In this document: piece after piece, positions 1 to 13,200 of the stretch
How the letters are laid out: every line of letters starts with the position of its first letter
Position numbering within the stretch: the stretch's first letter is position 1
Source: Apostichopus parvimensis
Lineage: Eukaryota; Echinodermata; Holothuroidea; Aspidochirotida; Stichopodidae
Direction: 5' to 3'
Assembly (NCBI GenBank): GCA_000934455.1
Contig: KN883480.1
Location: 126,597 to 173,040 of the forward strand
Length of the DNA stretch: 46,444 nt
Notes under the pieces: model-generated
Seen by the model: the letters and a program-made list of their open reading frames with translations, nothing else
Database searches by the model: none
Told to the model about the DNA's origin: nothing
Program-made: the position numbers and the translations under genes

Positions 1-1907
1 CTTCTATCTACGCTGATCCACTCCTCAAATAATTGCCGCCCGAAGTTTGTTTTTGCTTGTTACACTTGCATGATGTCGCGTTACCACTATTCATGTTCTT
101 GTGTAGCGCCCTCAGATTGTGTATTCGCCACTATAGCCATATCAGCTGGAGCTTTTGCACGATATTTCTGAGAGGAATTCATTTTCAGCGGAATGCATCA
201 TCCAACTCTGTAATGTATAGACGTAAGGGAGGGAGAGAGAACGGTTTTGTGTTCTTTTCCTCCTTTTTTGTTATGTTGCTTTTACTTTCACATGAGTATA
301 CAGTGACGAAACACTGACGACATGTTCTAACCAATCAACTCCAGACAGTAACTAACCATAGCAACGAAGACGGTGGTGTGGGCCTGGGCCTGCCTGAACG
401 CTTGAGAATTACTTAATTACTCTCATATCATTTATATAGTCTTCAGTGGAGATGATCACTTCCAATATGGGCTTTTTTGAGTCCATAGTTATTTGCAACG
501 AACTCGCGACGGTGACAGACATTCATGTGAAGCAACTGGCTTGCTAAACTAGATTACTGACTGGACTAGACGAGATAAAATGTTAGACTAGCTAGTCTAA
601 ACTTTGACTGTACTCAACCAACTATACCAATTCAAACTAACTAACCTTAATAAACTATAAGCTTCAGTAACATTTTTACTCTCTTTATATCTTTCTTTCA
701 TACCTTGATATGGAATTCTTCTTATGCTTTTGCTGAAACTGTGTGAAAAAAGAGTATGGTCTCTCTTGCCGGAAGGTAGAGAGAGAGCGGCTGATGTTGG
801 TACATTTCTACCTCGAGCTCTGTGTTAATTACCTTACATAACTTAAGTTTAAGTTAAATGAAATTGACTTACATATACCGAATAAGTATAAAGCGTATAG
901 GCATTGCTCTACGTACGACTCATATACTAAATAGAAAGCTGCGGTTTGTGTTGAAATTTGGCAGAATCTGCTGGAATCACATGAGGAACGCTAACGGTGC
1001 CTTAAAACACAATACTTCACTTTAGTCTATAACCAATTGTAGTTGGAAATTGAATCTAACCGAAAACTTCAGAGTGTGTTAAGGAAGCAATACGACATTG
1101 CATTACATTTCTGAGTTTCCATTTTATTAGGATTAGTCAATTGTTTTTTAGCTCGCATATATTAAAGAGGCTTTAAGGAGCATAAGAAGTATTCAATTAC
1201 TTTTATCTTTTCACATAAATAGTTATACAAGGGCCAAACACAAAATGTAGCTTTCATAACCTTTTTTTGTTGTTGAAGAAAACGGAAAGAGAGAGAGAGA
1301 GAAAGAGAGTGGAGAAAGAGATTTGCTAACTCTAAACTATCGCACTTGTCGGATGTATCGTTGTATCGTATTAGGTTTATTGAATTAAATCAACAAGTTT
1401 TTAATCATTAAATAGATCAATTTGCATAAAAATAAAAAAAAAACATCTTAAATTAAAGACTGAGATTAAAAATACAAACATCGTAGTGAAATGTACTTAA
1501 ATAATTAATATGTATGTGCGATACCACATAAGGAGCTCGAACATTCTTCAAAACTATTAAAAAAAAAATCAAATTATAGCATCACTCCTATACTAAACTT
1601 TCTCAAAAGGGGAATGGGCCACCACTCCCAATAGAAAATCTCCCGCCTGGACGGCATAACATCTTGTCTTCTACCTCCAATACAAATATGATGGTTGCGC
1701 CCCCTTTGCAGAGCGATGTCGGTATAAACATTCAACTAGGCCGTCTGTCATGTGAGAAATAACTCCCTCCCCTTGGAAGGAAGGTGAACTTTCACTTTTA
1801 TAAATTTTATAAATTATAAATTGTAGAATATAGGCTTACGTTTTGCAGGAAAAAGAATGAACTCTGACCTTTACGCATACCCGAGTCACTCCATTGAGAC
1901 TAAAAAC
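1..1907. other. Upstream non-coding DNA
   Basis: I see no convincing gene. The open frame at 33-317 is low-complexity in translation and resembles nothing I know. There is a GA-rich microsatellite near 1287-1320, A-runs near 1430 and 1560, and otherwise AT-rich sequence. The stretch may contain distal regulatory DNA or an upstream non-coding exon of SMURF, but no signal shows this. Confidence 0.5.
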
Positions 1908-2381
1908 CAGTGGCGTCGGCAAGGGTGGCCAGAGGGGGGGGGGGGGTACGTGCCCTTCCCCCAGTCCCTCCCAGATGCGATTAGTAGTGTTAAAAACAAA
2001 TACTCAAACAAAAAGTTTGTTTTACAAAGAACGAAACGTATTATGTTCATCAGTAAAACTTCTTTCCGCCCAACTATTCAATCGAAAAACATCTTTTTGT
2101 TCTCTCATTATGGATAATCACCAGATAGCACCAAATTGCATCTTATGACCCTTAATTATTTATAAACATTATCAAAGCTAAAAGGCTTAATTTCCATTTT
2201 TTGTAACACTGTTTTATCCGCCTGAATTAAAAACATAAATATCGGACAGACTAAGCCCGAAAACTCTTGAACATAAAGTTACTTCAAGATGCAAAATATA
2301 GCACTAAATTGCATCTTAGGACCCTTAATTAATAACAAACCCTGTGCCCCCCAAGATTTAAATGTTTTGGCGACACCACTG
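1908..2381. mobile_element. hAT-like MITE, about 474 bp
   Basis: The left end reads CAGTGGCGTCGGCAA; the reverse complement of the right end reads CAGTGGTGTCGCCAA, 13 of 15 bases equal. The flanking 8-mers CTAAAAAC and CTGAAAAT agree at 6 of 8 positions, as expected for an old 8-bp target duplication. No transposase frame is present. Inside, the motif AAATTGCATCTTATGACCC (near 2135) recurs as AAATTGCATCTTAGGACCC (near 2307). The CAG ends and 8-bp duplication point to the hAT superfamily. Confidence 0.65.
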
Positions 2382-2788
2382 CTGAAAATGTCAATGAAAC
2401 TATTTAGTGACGCACCGGTTCCGAGCCGGGAAACCGGTAGGTTAATCCGCCCCTTGTCATATAGCTAGACATCACATCGATCGTATGGTATTTTTGAGAA
2501 CAGTGACGCAGGAAGCTAACGCTATGAGCAATGAGAGGGGAGTCACCCGGTCGGGTCTGGATTTCCCTATAGAGAATTTTGGTTTTGCAAATGCCACCGT
2601 GGACCACATGGGACATAGAACATGTCGACTATTTAACGGCCAAATGTCTACTTTTTCTTAAAATGTTTGAACTTGTGCTTCATCGAAATTGAGGGGTGGG
2701 GGGGGGGAGAAACATACTCCTGGCTGGTCCCGTTTTTCACTCCTCCCCTCTGGCTTTCAAGAGGCCACTCGCCCGCCACCCTCCCCTG
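2382..2788. other. Non-coding DNA between two MITE-like elements
   Basis: There is no gene signal. It includes a G-run at 2697-2708 and C-rich DNA up to the next element. The small minus-strand open frame at 2404-2616 shows no recognisable domain. Confidence 0.5.
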
Positions 2789-3339
2789 CATGGGCGTAGC
2801 TATGTTTTTTTTTTGGGGGGGGGGCCAAAGTCAATTTTCTGTCCCCATTTTCAGGAACATAGCGGTGGATCGCCGTCCTGGGGGAGGGGTATCAGGGGAG
2901 GGGTTAAAAAAAATGTTTTCGATATGGGCTTAGATGCAAAATGGTGCTAGCAATTCCAGTTTTAAAACTACATTCGCGTTCTTAATTTTTCCTTTTTTGG
3001 TACAAAAACTTGACCAATTATGTGGAAAAAAATAATGTGCGCGCCTGCGCGGTCGAAAAACATCCGGTTATATCACATGATGAAAAAATATATATATGTG
3101 AATACAAATATATGGCCATTCGGAGAGACACTGCGTAGCGCAGATATTTTGTGGTGACCGTTCATTACATTCTCTTTAGTTCTTCCCCCTCCCCCCATCA
3201 TCGGCCCCGTCCCCCAGGTTCGAAACATTTGGATTTTTTTTTGCTCACTTTGACTTTTCACCGTCGCCCATCGCGTCCCCAATAATATCTGTGGGGGAGG
3301 GGTACTCTGCCTCCCTGCCCCCCCGGTGGCTACGCCACT
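2789..3339. mobile_element. Second G-tract-bearing MITE-like element
   Basis: The left end reads CATGGGCGTAGCTATG followed by T and G runs. The right end, reverse complemented, begins AGTGGCGTAGCCACC followed by G runs. The shared core GGCGTAGC and the adjoining homopolymers suggest degraded terminal inverted repeats. The interior carries GATGCAAAATGGTGCTAGC (near 2934), whose reverse complement resembles the internal motif of the 1908-2381 element, so the two are probably related and in opposite orientation. No coding capacity. Confidence 0.45.
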
Positions 3340-3479
3340 TCTCCCCTCCTACTAATTCTTACTAATTCTGGCCAAATATCGCCACTGATTCATGCATGGC
3401 AGAAACTTAGCTCTGGAGTAATAGTTAAGAGTACCATATCTGAATATCTTGAATATGGCAGTACCGCTCATGAGTAGCG

Positions 3480-4192
3480 GGTCAGTGAACTAGCGAGGCA
3501 CTGGGTGGGGCGCAGTATACGAAGTTCCGCCCCCCCCCCCTTTGATTCATGGCTCACTAGCCTCCATTTACCAAGGGTGTAAACTGTGCAACTGTAAATT
3601 TACTCCGGTAAACTTTTCCCGTCCTTTTGGAAATTGCATATGCCTTCGCGGAAGTTAGCTTCCGAAATTGCTCGTACAGACATTTAAACCAGACTACTTC
3701 CTTCGACGCGCCGACAATAAATATGACGTTTTGTCTAAGAGACAAGGATCCAGAACATAATTTGCACTTTCACTCAACGGCGACAGCGTTCTGCGCCAGT
3801 TAGTTGGCTAAATTAGTCATTTTTGCAAATGTTAATACAGTTTTCATTATTTTAAGCAATAATATTAGAATGAAAACCTTTTTGAACTATTTTGATGTAT
3901 ATACGAATACAATTACGTTATTGAGTAATCTGTAACAACGAAAATATGCAAACCGTATAATTAGGTTACCAGACTATAAAGCTACCCGGCAATAATTTCT
4001 GACAGGTCAATTCCACAATACTACGCACATAGTATACATTTCGCATTGGCTACCAAATGTACACAGTGCAACGCTTATCGAACACAACAGCATGCACACA
4101 GTGCCATAGGTCTAGACTGCTACCACAATACATTGTCGACTGTCGCGAAGTACAGGCGACAAATACAAGACTTTCGCATGTAGTCAAACACA
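3480..4192 (+). promoter_or_regulatory. smurf: Possible SMURF promoter and 5' UTR region
   Basis: This is the sequence immediately 5' of the deduced start codon. It has more CpG than the flanks (for example CAACGGCGACAGCGTTCTGCG near 3776) and an inverted CCAAT box (ATTGG) near 4045. I see no TATA box at a fitting distance. The transcription start cannot be placed from sequence alone, and an upstream non-coding exon with a spliced 5' UTR is possible. Confidence 0.25.
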
Positions 4193-4244
4193 ATGCCAAA
4201 CCATCCCGGAAGGCGCGATGGACCGATGAAATTAAGGCTCACAG
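4193..4244 (+). CDS. smurf: SMURF exon 1: start codon and N-terminus
   Basis: The exon encodes 17 codons plus one base. The peptide reads MPNHPGRRDGPMKLRLT and closely matches the conserved SMURF N-terminus (NPGGRRNGPVKLRLT in vertebrates). The last base G joins TG of exon 2 to give V18, restoring the family sequence KLRLTVLCAKNL. The donor is GTAAGT at 4245. The start is well defined: an in-frame TAG lies at 4181-4183, there is no other ATG between, and the base at -3 is A. A longer open frame (4057-4248) overlaps in another phase and is a shadow. The exon is easily missed because it is only 52 coding bases long and 11 kb from the next exon. The 5' UTR extent is unknown. Confidence 0.9.
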
Positions 4245-7200
4245 GTAAGTATTTCTATAATTTTGCACCTTACGGCAACATAATATAGCAAACAATCAAA
4301 AGAAATGGTGTAGACCTAACGTAATCTAAGCAGCCTAGCCTATCCCTTTGGTCCATGTAACTAATACTAAATTAACGTTAACTGTTACATTAGGCCAGTC
4401 GAAGTAACATCGTTCGACCGTTAAAAACTACTGAAGTAGGCTACTATCGAAGAAGCATACAGAATATAGTACTAGTTGTATATCCCAAGAAGTATCATAT
4501 GATGCAGACAGGCATTAATAAGCCTCAAACATTGCTTTGGTACTTTTGCTTCATTATGTGAACAGATAGCTAAGATAGGCTAGAACAGAACTTGAAGAAC
4601 ATGAACATCAATTGCAGAATATCCTGCAACTCTTTTAATCTCACAGATTATGACCAGAAGTCCCTGCAGTAAACAATGTATTGACGTTTTCAAAAAGCCA
4701 TGTGTGTGAGTTGTGGGGTATTCTGCACTTGCCTTGAACATGATTGTAGGATAAGACCGCTTTGCGTGATTGTCACATTAACAAGTTACTGATGTAGACT
4801 AAGACTATGTTTGAGTTAGACAGTCTTAAAACTCATTTGCTATCATGAACTTGTTCCCTTAGTATGCTGTATTCGGTAAGGTCGCTATTGTAAGGGCAGT
4901 AATTTTCCCTAACTGGGGTGCATGAACCCCCAGGGGGTATGTGAGTCCATCCCAGGGTGTTTGTGAAAGTCAAAACTAGAGTACTTTTTGTTGAACTAAA
5001 TCTGATATATCATATAATTTAGTAACGTACAAAAGTCCTATCTACTCTTTTCACGTTCCATAAGCATATGTTGCCATAGTAGTACCGTACCGTGCATGTG
5101 ATAAATAACTGAATTATGAAATATTTGTTCATCTCTCGATTTTTTTCATTACAATATTACACTATGAACTTGATCTTTTACGAAGCACTGTTATGCGTAT
5201 TAAAGTATAATAATGACTCAGATCTTGTCTCGAAAAGTTGGGGGTTCGTGGACAACTCTGACATCCACAGAGGGTTTGTGGGGGGGGGGGATAAAGTTAG
5301 GGAAACCCTGTTTTAAAGCATTGATGTTGATAACACTGATTTTGCGCAGCTGTTTAGTTCTATCCTTAAGCAATGTGATTTTATCGATGGTTTGACCAGA
5401 TTCCACCAGAAATAGAAACTATACAGTTGCAAAGGTCGGAAGTTTAACTGCAAGAGGCAAGGAAAATTTCCCTAAATTCCAGCATGCATTGAAGATCACT
5501 TTATAATTGCAGTAAATGGGTGGAATAATCCAAGAAAGTGTCTCTATCTACAACATAATTTTGGCAGTTTATTAAGGCTTTGTAGATTAAAATTTGTGAT
5601 TGAAAAGGTGTTTATACTGTAGTTTGACTAACAAACACACTGCCGTGTCTATCAATGCAGTGGCTACATATGTATAACACTGTACAGAATGAATTTAGGG
5701 AAACATGTGAAATTACTGTATTCTACAGTAATTTATCAATGATTTGACCATACCTCAGTGGTACTTTTACACACAACCTTCTACACATTAATCGCAGTCC
5801 TTTTAACTGTAAGGCATGAGAACAGTACTATAGCCTAACTTTTTCGGCTACCTTAGGTTTCCCTATGCAGGTCGAATAAAGTACTTACAATAATATAACG
5901 GCAGAATTGCCTTATGCCTACAGAGTATCATGTATGTTCAAAACCACAAGCCAAAGCTGGGTGACAAAGAACTACAGTTGGGTTTAAACTAGACTTGAAT
6001 TGTTTTCTCACAAACCAGTTTGACTTCGGCTAGGCTAAGGCAAGGAAATTCTGAAGAAATTGGAGGCAGCATTTGGTTACAGTCCTGCTGATGTAATTCT
6101 ATTTGTGAGCCTACCCTCATTTTTAGTTTTTAGATGCACAAAAGATTGGGTATTGAACAAGTGAAGAGTTATAGATCGCTTATGTAACACAAGTCACTGC
6201 ATTACTTTAGTACAGTACTCTTAAAAACACCTGATAAATAGCTGGTTATGTGGAGTGATATAAGCCTAGGCCTGTCTTGAAATTCCTCAGTGACCCAGGT
6301 GCACATTCAGTCCCAATGCTAGGTTAGATGGCTGACAAAAAGAGTCTTTTAGTGTTGCTACGATAATCGTTTTCAATATCGGTATCGGCCAATATTTGCA
6401 ATATCGGCAGCATATCGGTAAAATTTTGCCTAATTGCCGATAACAGCAAACCGATATTGAACTTTTTTTTTCACAGCAGAGCTACTTCTTTATACTTGCA
6501 ATGATTTGTTAATCTGCCCAAGACGATCCATTTCTTTAGCGTCAGTTAAACTCAGATTCATTTTCGATTAATATCCATGGAAACCTCTAAAAACACGTCT
6601 ACGGCGCGCGAATATAACCAATGACCTTCGTGAACCTTTGCCTACACACAGCATTAGTGCAGCATATATACACTGTACTAACCATTCATTTTCTCGAAGG
6701 CCTCAGTGAAAACCTTGAACATGATGCATAACTGCACAGTTCAGTACAGCTAGCTAGCTCTTCGGATCGTGCATGCATGGGGCGCGCGAAGCGGTGACTG
6801 TCAGTCAAAATCTGAATATTCATTTTGAAAGTTGCTTGTTACATTATCTCTGATTGGTAAGCCTTGTTTGTAAATAAGCCAAGAATCTTGAGTGAAGCGG
6901 ATGAAATAATTGAGGGAGGAGCGAGCACTGCAGCTACTGCAAGTTGTGTATATAGACAGTCAAACTTTATTGTTATCCCAGTCTAAATGAAACGTTCCAA
7001 CAGATTGTACTGACCAATCGCCATTCATCTTACGTTGAAGTAGACTACGTCACACAACAGTATTTCTATATGTCTGGGGCTCGACTTTTCCACTAACCAT
7101 TGTTTACCTCTGTTTGAGGTGTGATGCAAAATGTGAGCTGTCACGTGTCCCCGAATGGCGGGTTTTCCCAGGGGCTCGCTAAAAATTCCACCTGTTGTTC

Positions 7201-10200
7201 CAGGAATGTGCCGATTGATATTCCGTTGTAGAAGCCGTGGTTAATACAATACATAGAGTGTTTAGAAGAAGGATGTTGTACTTATTCTTTGAACTTGTGT
7301 GGTAGGTAGTTTCACGGTTGAATACCATCGATGCTTCACGTAGTAGTCTTGCTGAATGTTCCAGTTTGATATTTGAAACGTAGCCTGCAACTGTCAGTTT
7401 TAATTTATTATAACTTTTACATTGTGATCGACAGTTCGTAACCTAAGATGCAATATTGCATTATTGCAATATTGCAATATTAAGATGCAATATTGCAAGC
7501 ATACGTTAACACTGTAGCTACTTGTAAGTCTTTACGATATTAAGGCTCACATTTACTGCGTCCATTTTATTATCGTGTGCAGCGCTGCAGTGAAAAAGAT
7601 TCCGGTTGGATTTCAATTACCATTCTCTTTTTCAAAACCAGGAAAAAAGTCATTCTTTTCAACTTAGGACAAAAGGAAAACAAAACACCATATTTTGTTG
7701 TTTACTTGAAGATTTATTTGTGAATGTATGCATGACTAAAAGTACAGTTTTGCCTTTATTTTGTCTGTTAAAAAATATCGGTATCGGACCGATATTGGGA
7801 TGATAATATCGGATATCGGCCAAAACCGATATTGGTGATATCGGCGCAACACTACAAAAGACCTTATCAGGAAGACCTACGTTTTGCTCAGGCAGAGCAC
7901 GTAAACATAATTTTATTGTAAAGACAACCTTTGCCCCTTTAGCAATGATACTCTGCATTAAAAAATTGTTCCTGATGTTTGGTAATTAGTTGAAAATGTC
8001 TCTGCTTTTTCTCTATAATTTATGATTTATTTAACCATGTCAGTAGAAAGTTGTTTCTTTTCCTTTCATGATACCTTGAATTCAGAGTACATTGACAGGT
8101 AACTGAACAATCCACATTTCAAAGACAAATCAACAAAAGATTTTCTCCAAATCCTCTACTGTTAAATTGAAGTAAAATAATAAGAACAACACAAAGAGGA
8201 CAAACACGTTGGATGTTACAATTTATTTAGAACAACATCTCGTCAATTGAGTATGTACTTCTCACAACTAATAACGTTGGCCACCAAGGTCAGTTCAAAA
8301 CTACAAGGTCACCTAACTGATGCACGCATCTAAAGGCTGCATAGCCTAATGTTAGGTCTAGCTATCCACACTCAAGTATGGCGTGTGCCGATCGTAGCTG
8401 ACAATTTCGTCTAGCAGAAAAGCTTTCTCTTGTTGCAATTGACTTTCATATTGCAAAAAGAACAGTTAATAGGAGAAACCAAAGTAAACAAATGATGGAT
8501 GGAAGCTTTAACTTTGTTTTTTCCAGTATTTGCAATTCACATTTCGTTTTTTTTTCGGTTTTCTTAAAATAAAAAAATAGTACCGAAATTCGGTCGGCAA
8601 AAAACGGTTTTGGTACTAAAACCGGTTTACCATGCAAGCCTACAGTCTCCCTTTCAATTTTCTATCATTTCAGGGGGCAAGTGAAATATTATCAGGGCAA
8701 GTGAATTCTGGAAGCTACTTTTAAAAAAAGTTAACGTACAGCTCTGGTAATAAATAATCTCTGAGGCTATGTTTGCAAAATTTCTGATGTCTATTGGACT
8801 GTGACAAAAGAATTATAATTTGCATACCTGTTAGAAGGACATGCTTGCTGTTACAGAAAATTTGTCATTAGATTACAAAATTTAAATTATAATCCATTCA
8901 TGTGGGTAACTGACTTGAAGCTGATTCCTCCATCAGAAATAGATCAAAAATGTTTTTAAAAAAAATATGAGCACTTTGTTACTAACACTTGTGGTTTATG
9001 TCATTGATCCCTGGAAGGTTGTTACCACTTACAAGGTCATGAAAAAGTGAAAGTGTCCTATAATATACATGCAAACTGAACATTACTTTCAACATTATTT
9101 CATCATGTGCCAAATTTTCTAAAAGGCGAAAGGTAATTTGATGGTAAGAACTAAGATCGATAAGACTGATGAAAAAAACCAAATTGTATTTAATTTTCAG
9201 AACGAATAAGACAAATTTTGTCCTTCACTTCAGTCATATTTTTTAACTTTCTTGTTTCATTTTAAGTGAGCCGTTATTTCATCAGCATTACTATATGGAG
9301 GTCAATCAAATGTCAGACAAAACAGAATTGTAAATTACCAGACAGTAGAAGAAAAAACCTTGATCTGACAGGACTCTTTGTCTTTGGACGGCATGTGTGA
9401 ATGAATGTCCTAGTAATTTGTTTACAGAAAGTATTTACTGTACAGTAGGTCAAGATTGACCCATTCGATCTGGTTACAGTATATGCAGTGCTTGCTATGA
9501 ACAATTGCAGTTAAATGTCAAGATTGTTAAAGTGCATTTAAACTGTCTCGTTCATATTAATTAATACTCACCCCCTTTGTGATCTCACACACACACACAC
9601 ACATACAAACTTTTGCTGGGTCAATCACTGAACTTTTGTCATGAGCCTCAGAAAGTGGACTTAGTTTACTAGTGAGTCTATGCGCACTGTAGACTTTCAC
9701 TGTATGTACTGTACATTGTACAGGACCATTTCTGCCTTGTCATGTGTGAAGAGGAGTATTAGTTTTAAAGGCATTGTGCATATTGTATAGTAGGTTTAAT
9801 ATGTAGTGCTTGCTATGAACAATTGCAGTTAAATGTCAAAATTGTTAAAGTGCATTTAAACTTTCTTAATCGTATTAATTAATATTAACCCCCTTTGTGA
9901 TCTCACTCACAGACAAAAAATTTTGTTGGGGTCAATCATTGAACTTGTCTTAAGCCTCAGAAAGTAGACTTTAACTAGTGAGTCTATATCCACTGTAGGC
10001 TTTCACTGTACTGTATATATGTACAGGACTTATTCTGCTTTGTCATGAGCCTCAGAAAGCAGACTTTACCAGTGAGTCTATGTGCACTGTACTGTAGGCT
10101 TTCACTACATATGTACAGGACCAATTCTGCCTAGTCATGTTCGTAGAGTATTACTTTAAGGCATTGTGCACATTGAATTGTAGGTTATTTGGTGAGCAAT

Positions 10201-13200
10201 ATATGCCACACTGCAGTATTTTCAGTAGTATGCAACTTTTTATTGTGTACTTGTATAATCATGTAGTTGTGTATGTTATCCTGTTCATAAATAAATAATA
10301 AAATAATAATGATTGAAAATTGTTCATTATTAGTTGGGGCCCACTTATTTACACATTATTTATTAGAGCTCTAGAAGTTTGTGTTAGTTTGTACTTGTAA
10401 TGCTATAAATTTAATGACACTAAAATTCCCTGTGACTTACTGTAGAGTGCCAGGAAATTATGACAACTACTTTTGACATTGTTGGGTTGGGAGAGGAGGG
10501 GGGGTGGTAAAAATTTCATCAAAACAGTAGGTCAAAGGTCACGAGAGGTCAGACATTGTAATCACGCAAAAGCCTACTTCTCATAAGGGGTGTATGTTTG
10601 GTTTTAATTAATCAAACTTGATCATAGAGATCTTGTTATGCTGGATCCATAGAGATCTCTTCCTGACTGTCAAGTTGCATCTGCATGTAATATGTGAACT
10701 GTAATGCCGTAGTGACATTCTCTCAGATTGGAGCAACTGCAGTGTTCCCGGATTTATGCTCTAGTTATGTTCATTAGATTCTGTACAGTATGTACAAATA
10801 TAGAACTGGTAATCGCAAGGGGAACAATCCAATCACAACATGACTAACTGAGCCATTTTTACAACACAAGCCATCGAGCAGATCACAGATTTATACCACA
10901 ACAGGGTTAGTTATAATATCAGACTACCTTATCTGTGATTCTAGTGTATGTACATACATGATGATGTACAGTATATAGATCTCAATTATGTCAGAGCTAT
11001 TTTTAATTGGTAAAAGAATTCTGACAAGTTTACATATACATGTACGGTACTCTGTAGACAGTATGTAATTTATGGAGAGTCATGCAGAACAGAGGAACAC
11101 ACAGCGCTGTATGTACTCTGCTTACAGTAATAGTAGTAACTGTACTACTGTACACTTAACACAATCATTACTATTAAACAGTCATCTTTAATGTGCTAGT
11201 CACCAAATCAATCCATCATATGTGATTTGCATTAATGAATCTCTCCCAATGTCTTTGTTTTCTAATGTTGGTCTGGGATGTACTACTGTAAGTAATGTCT
11301 GTACACAGACAGTACACTGTCGTCTATCACTAATTAACATTTCCAGTGCTTTGTTTAGTCTCATCTCATCTTTATTTTAAGTCTGAAGGTTACATACATG
11401 TACGTAATTTATGGGCAGCCATGCTGGCAACACTGCAGAACTTTGGCATTTCACTTTTGGATACAAGCTTCTGACTGGCTTCAATAACTTTCACCAGGGC
11501 TGTACTTTTCACCACTTTGTTTGTATACTGTACATAGGTAGACCTCTTCATGGTCTTATATTGCTATATCATAAATTAGGGAGTCCTTGTAAGGGACTGC
11601 AGATGTCAGTTTCATTATTAAACCAAGTTTGGTAGTTTTTAAATTCATTCTGTAGTGACATTGTAGTATAAACTTAGTACAGTAACTGGCCTCTATTTTT
11701 CATGGGAAATGGAAGAGGCATATATACATATATATAGCACTGATTCATAATACTGTACATGTACAGTAGGTAGTCAAATACAGCTAGGCGGTTGGGTACA
11801 GCACTGACACTCTGCACTGAGAGGGAGGAAAATACTGTTACGACAAGATTTAAAGCAAACGACGAGGAGCGAAAAGTCATCAACATAACTTGAAATCTGA
11901 GCGAAGAAATTGTCCACGAAATAGACACAAATTTGGAAGCAGTTGTTAAGTGAAAGGTCATCTCTGTTGCTCCAAAGTGAGTTTGTAAAATAAGAATGGT
12001 CATTCTCTCCCATTCTGTATCTTTTGCTGTGCAAAATAATGTGCTCTGGGTTGCTCATTTATGGAACCAGTCTCACCCTGTACATCCCCCCAATGTCTAT
12101 ACCATACTCTTCAGATTCTTGAAATCCTTAAATTGTTAGTAATTTACATCAGTTCTCCCTTAACTGTCTCCCATACATACATGTATACATGCACTCCTTT
12201 TGTACATTACCTACAGTAGCTAACGTTAGCTAGTTCAGTGTCAACGATTGCCTAATTAGACCGTGGCAAGGTAGATACCATATCTTTAAAACAGCAGTAT
12301 GTGATTGCATAACGTCGTCGTCGCCGAGCATCGTTGTTTTCGTTCCAGGCTTCATACATACTGTAGGCCACATCAGTAAAAAGGTGGAATACTTGGCCTC
12401 TAGATAACATGTATCCTCAAATTAGTACATGTAGCAAGACGAGAACACCTTTTTGACACCAAAAAAATGCTGGTTCATGGGCTATCTTGCACTTTTTCCT
12501 TTGAAAAGATTTCTTGTGGACAGTTAGAGATAACTGATTGTAGAAAAAATGACCCTCACAGTTTGAGATTTGCTTCCTGCTGCAGAAGCAACTGGATTGG
12601 CACTAAAATGAACCAGGCTGTTTAATGTGAGTAACCTAGATATTTGGTTCAGGATGGAATGGAAAAATAAGAAAACAATGGTGAGCTTCTGACCCCTTAG
12701 TGGGACCAGCTGCATCCCCAAAAGGTCTTTTTTTGGGATGGACTTTAGTGGAATTGTTTAAAGGAACTTTGCATCTACAAAACTGATTGACTTCAAGTGA
12801 CAAGTTTGGGGTTACAGTATGTATTGCACAGAGTAAAATATGAGATTAGAAGACTTTTGTAACATGCAACCAAGTTAGCATACAGGAGCATTGTGTTAAA
12901 TTTATGGATGCTAGTTTGGTTTACCTTTTTAGAGTATGAACAGGTCTTGAGGTATTCAATAGAGGATTAAACTGCTATGCCAGTCGGTGCTGTAAATGTG
13001 GCCTCATGTGGCATATATCTAACTATTCTGTCAGTTGGGTCAAAGGTCAAACATTGACAGCTAGGTAGAAGATGTTTCAGGTCAGTCATCACTTATCTCT
13101 GCTCAACTATTGTACTGTAGATATGCAAATCTAGAGCTAACTCTTTTTGTGATTCATGAACTCAGATTACAAAGTGGATTTACTCTGTACTAATACATCT

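Noticed and set aside
4057..4248. 63-residue open frame overlapping SMURF exon 1
   Set aside because: It is in a different phase from the frame that matches the conserved SMURF N-terminus and joins correctly to the next exon.
11674..12058. Two overlapping minus-strand open frames of 109 and 94 residues
   Set aside because: No recognisable domain, no splice-linked neighbours, and one frame largely shadows the other.
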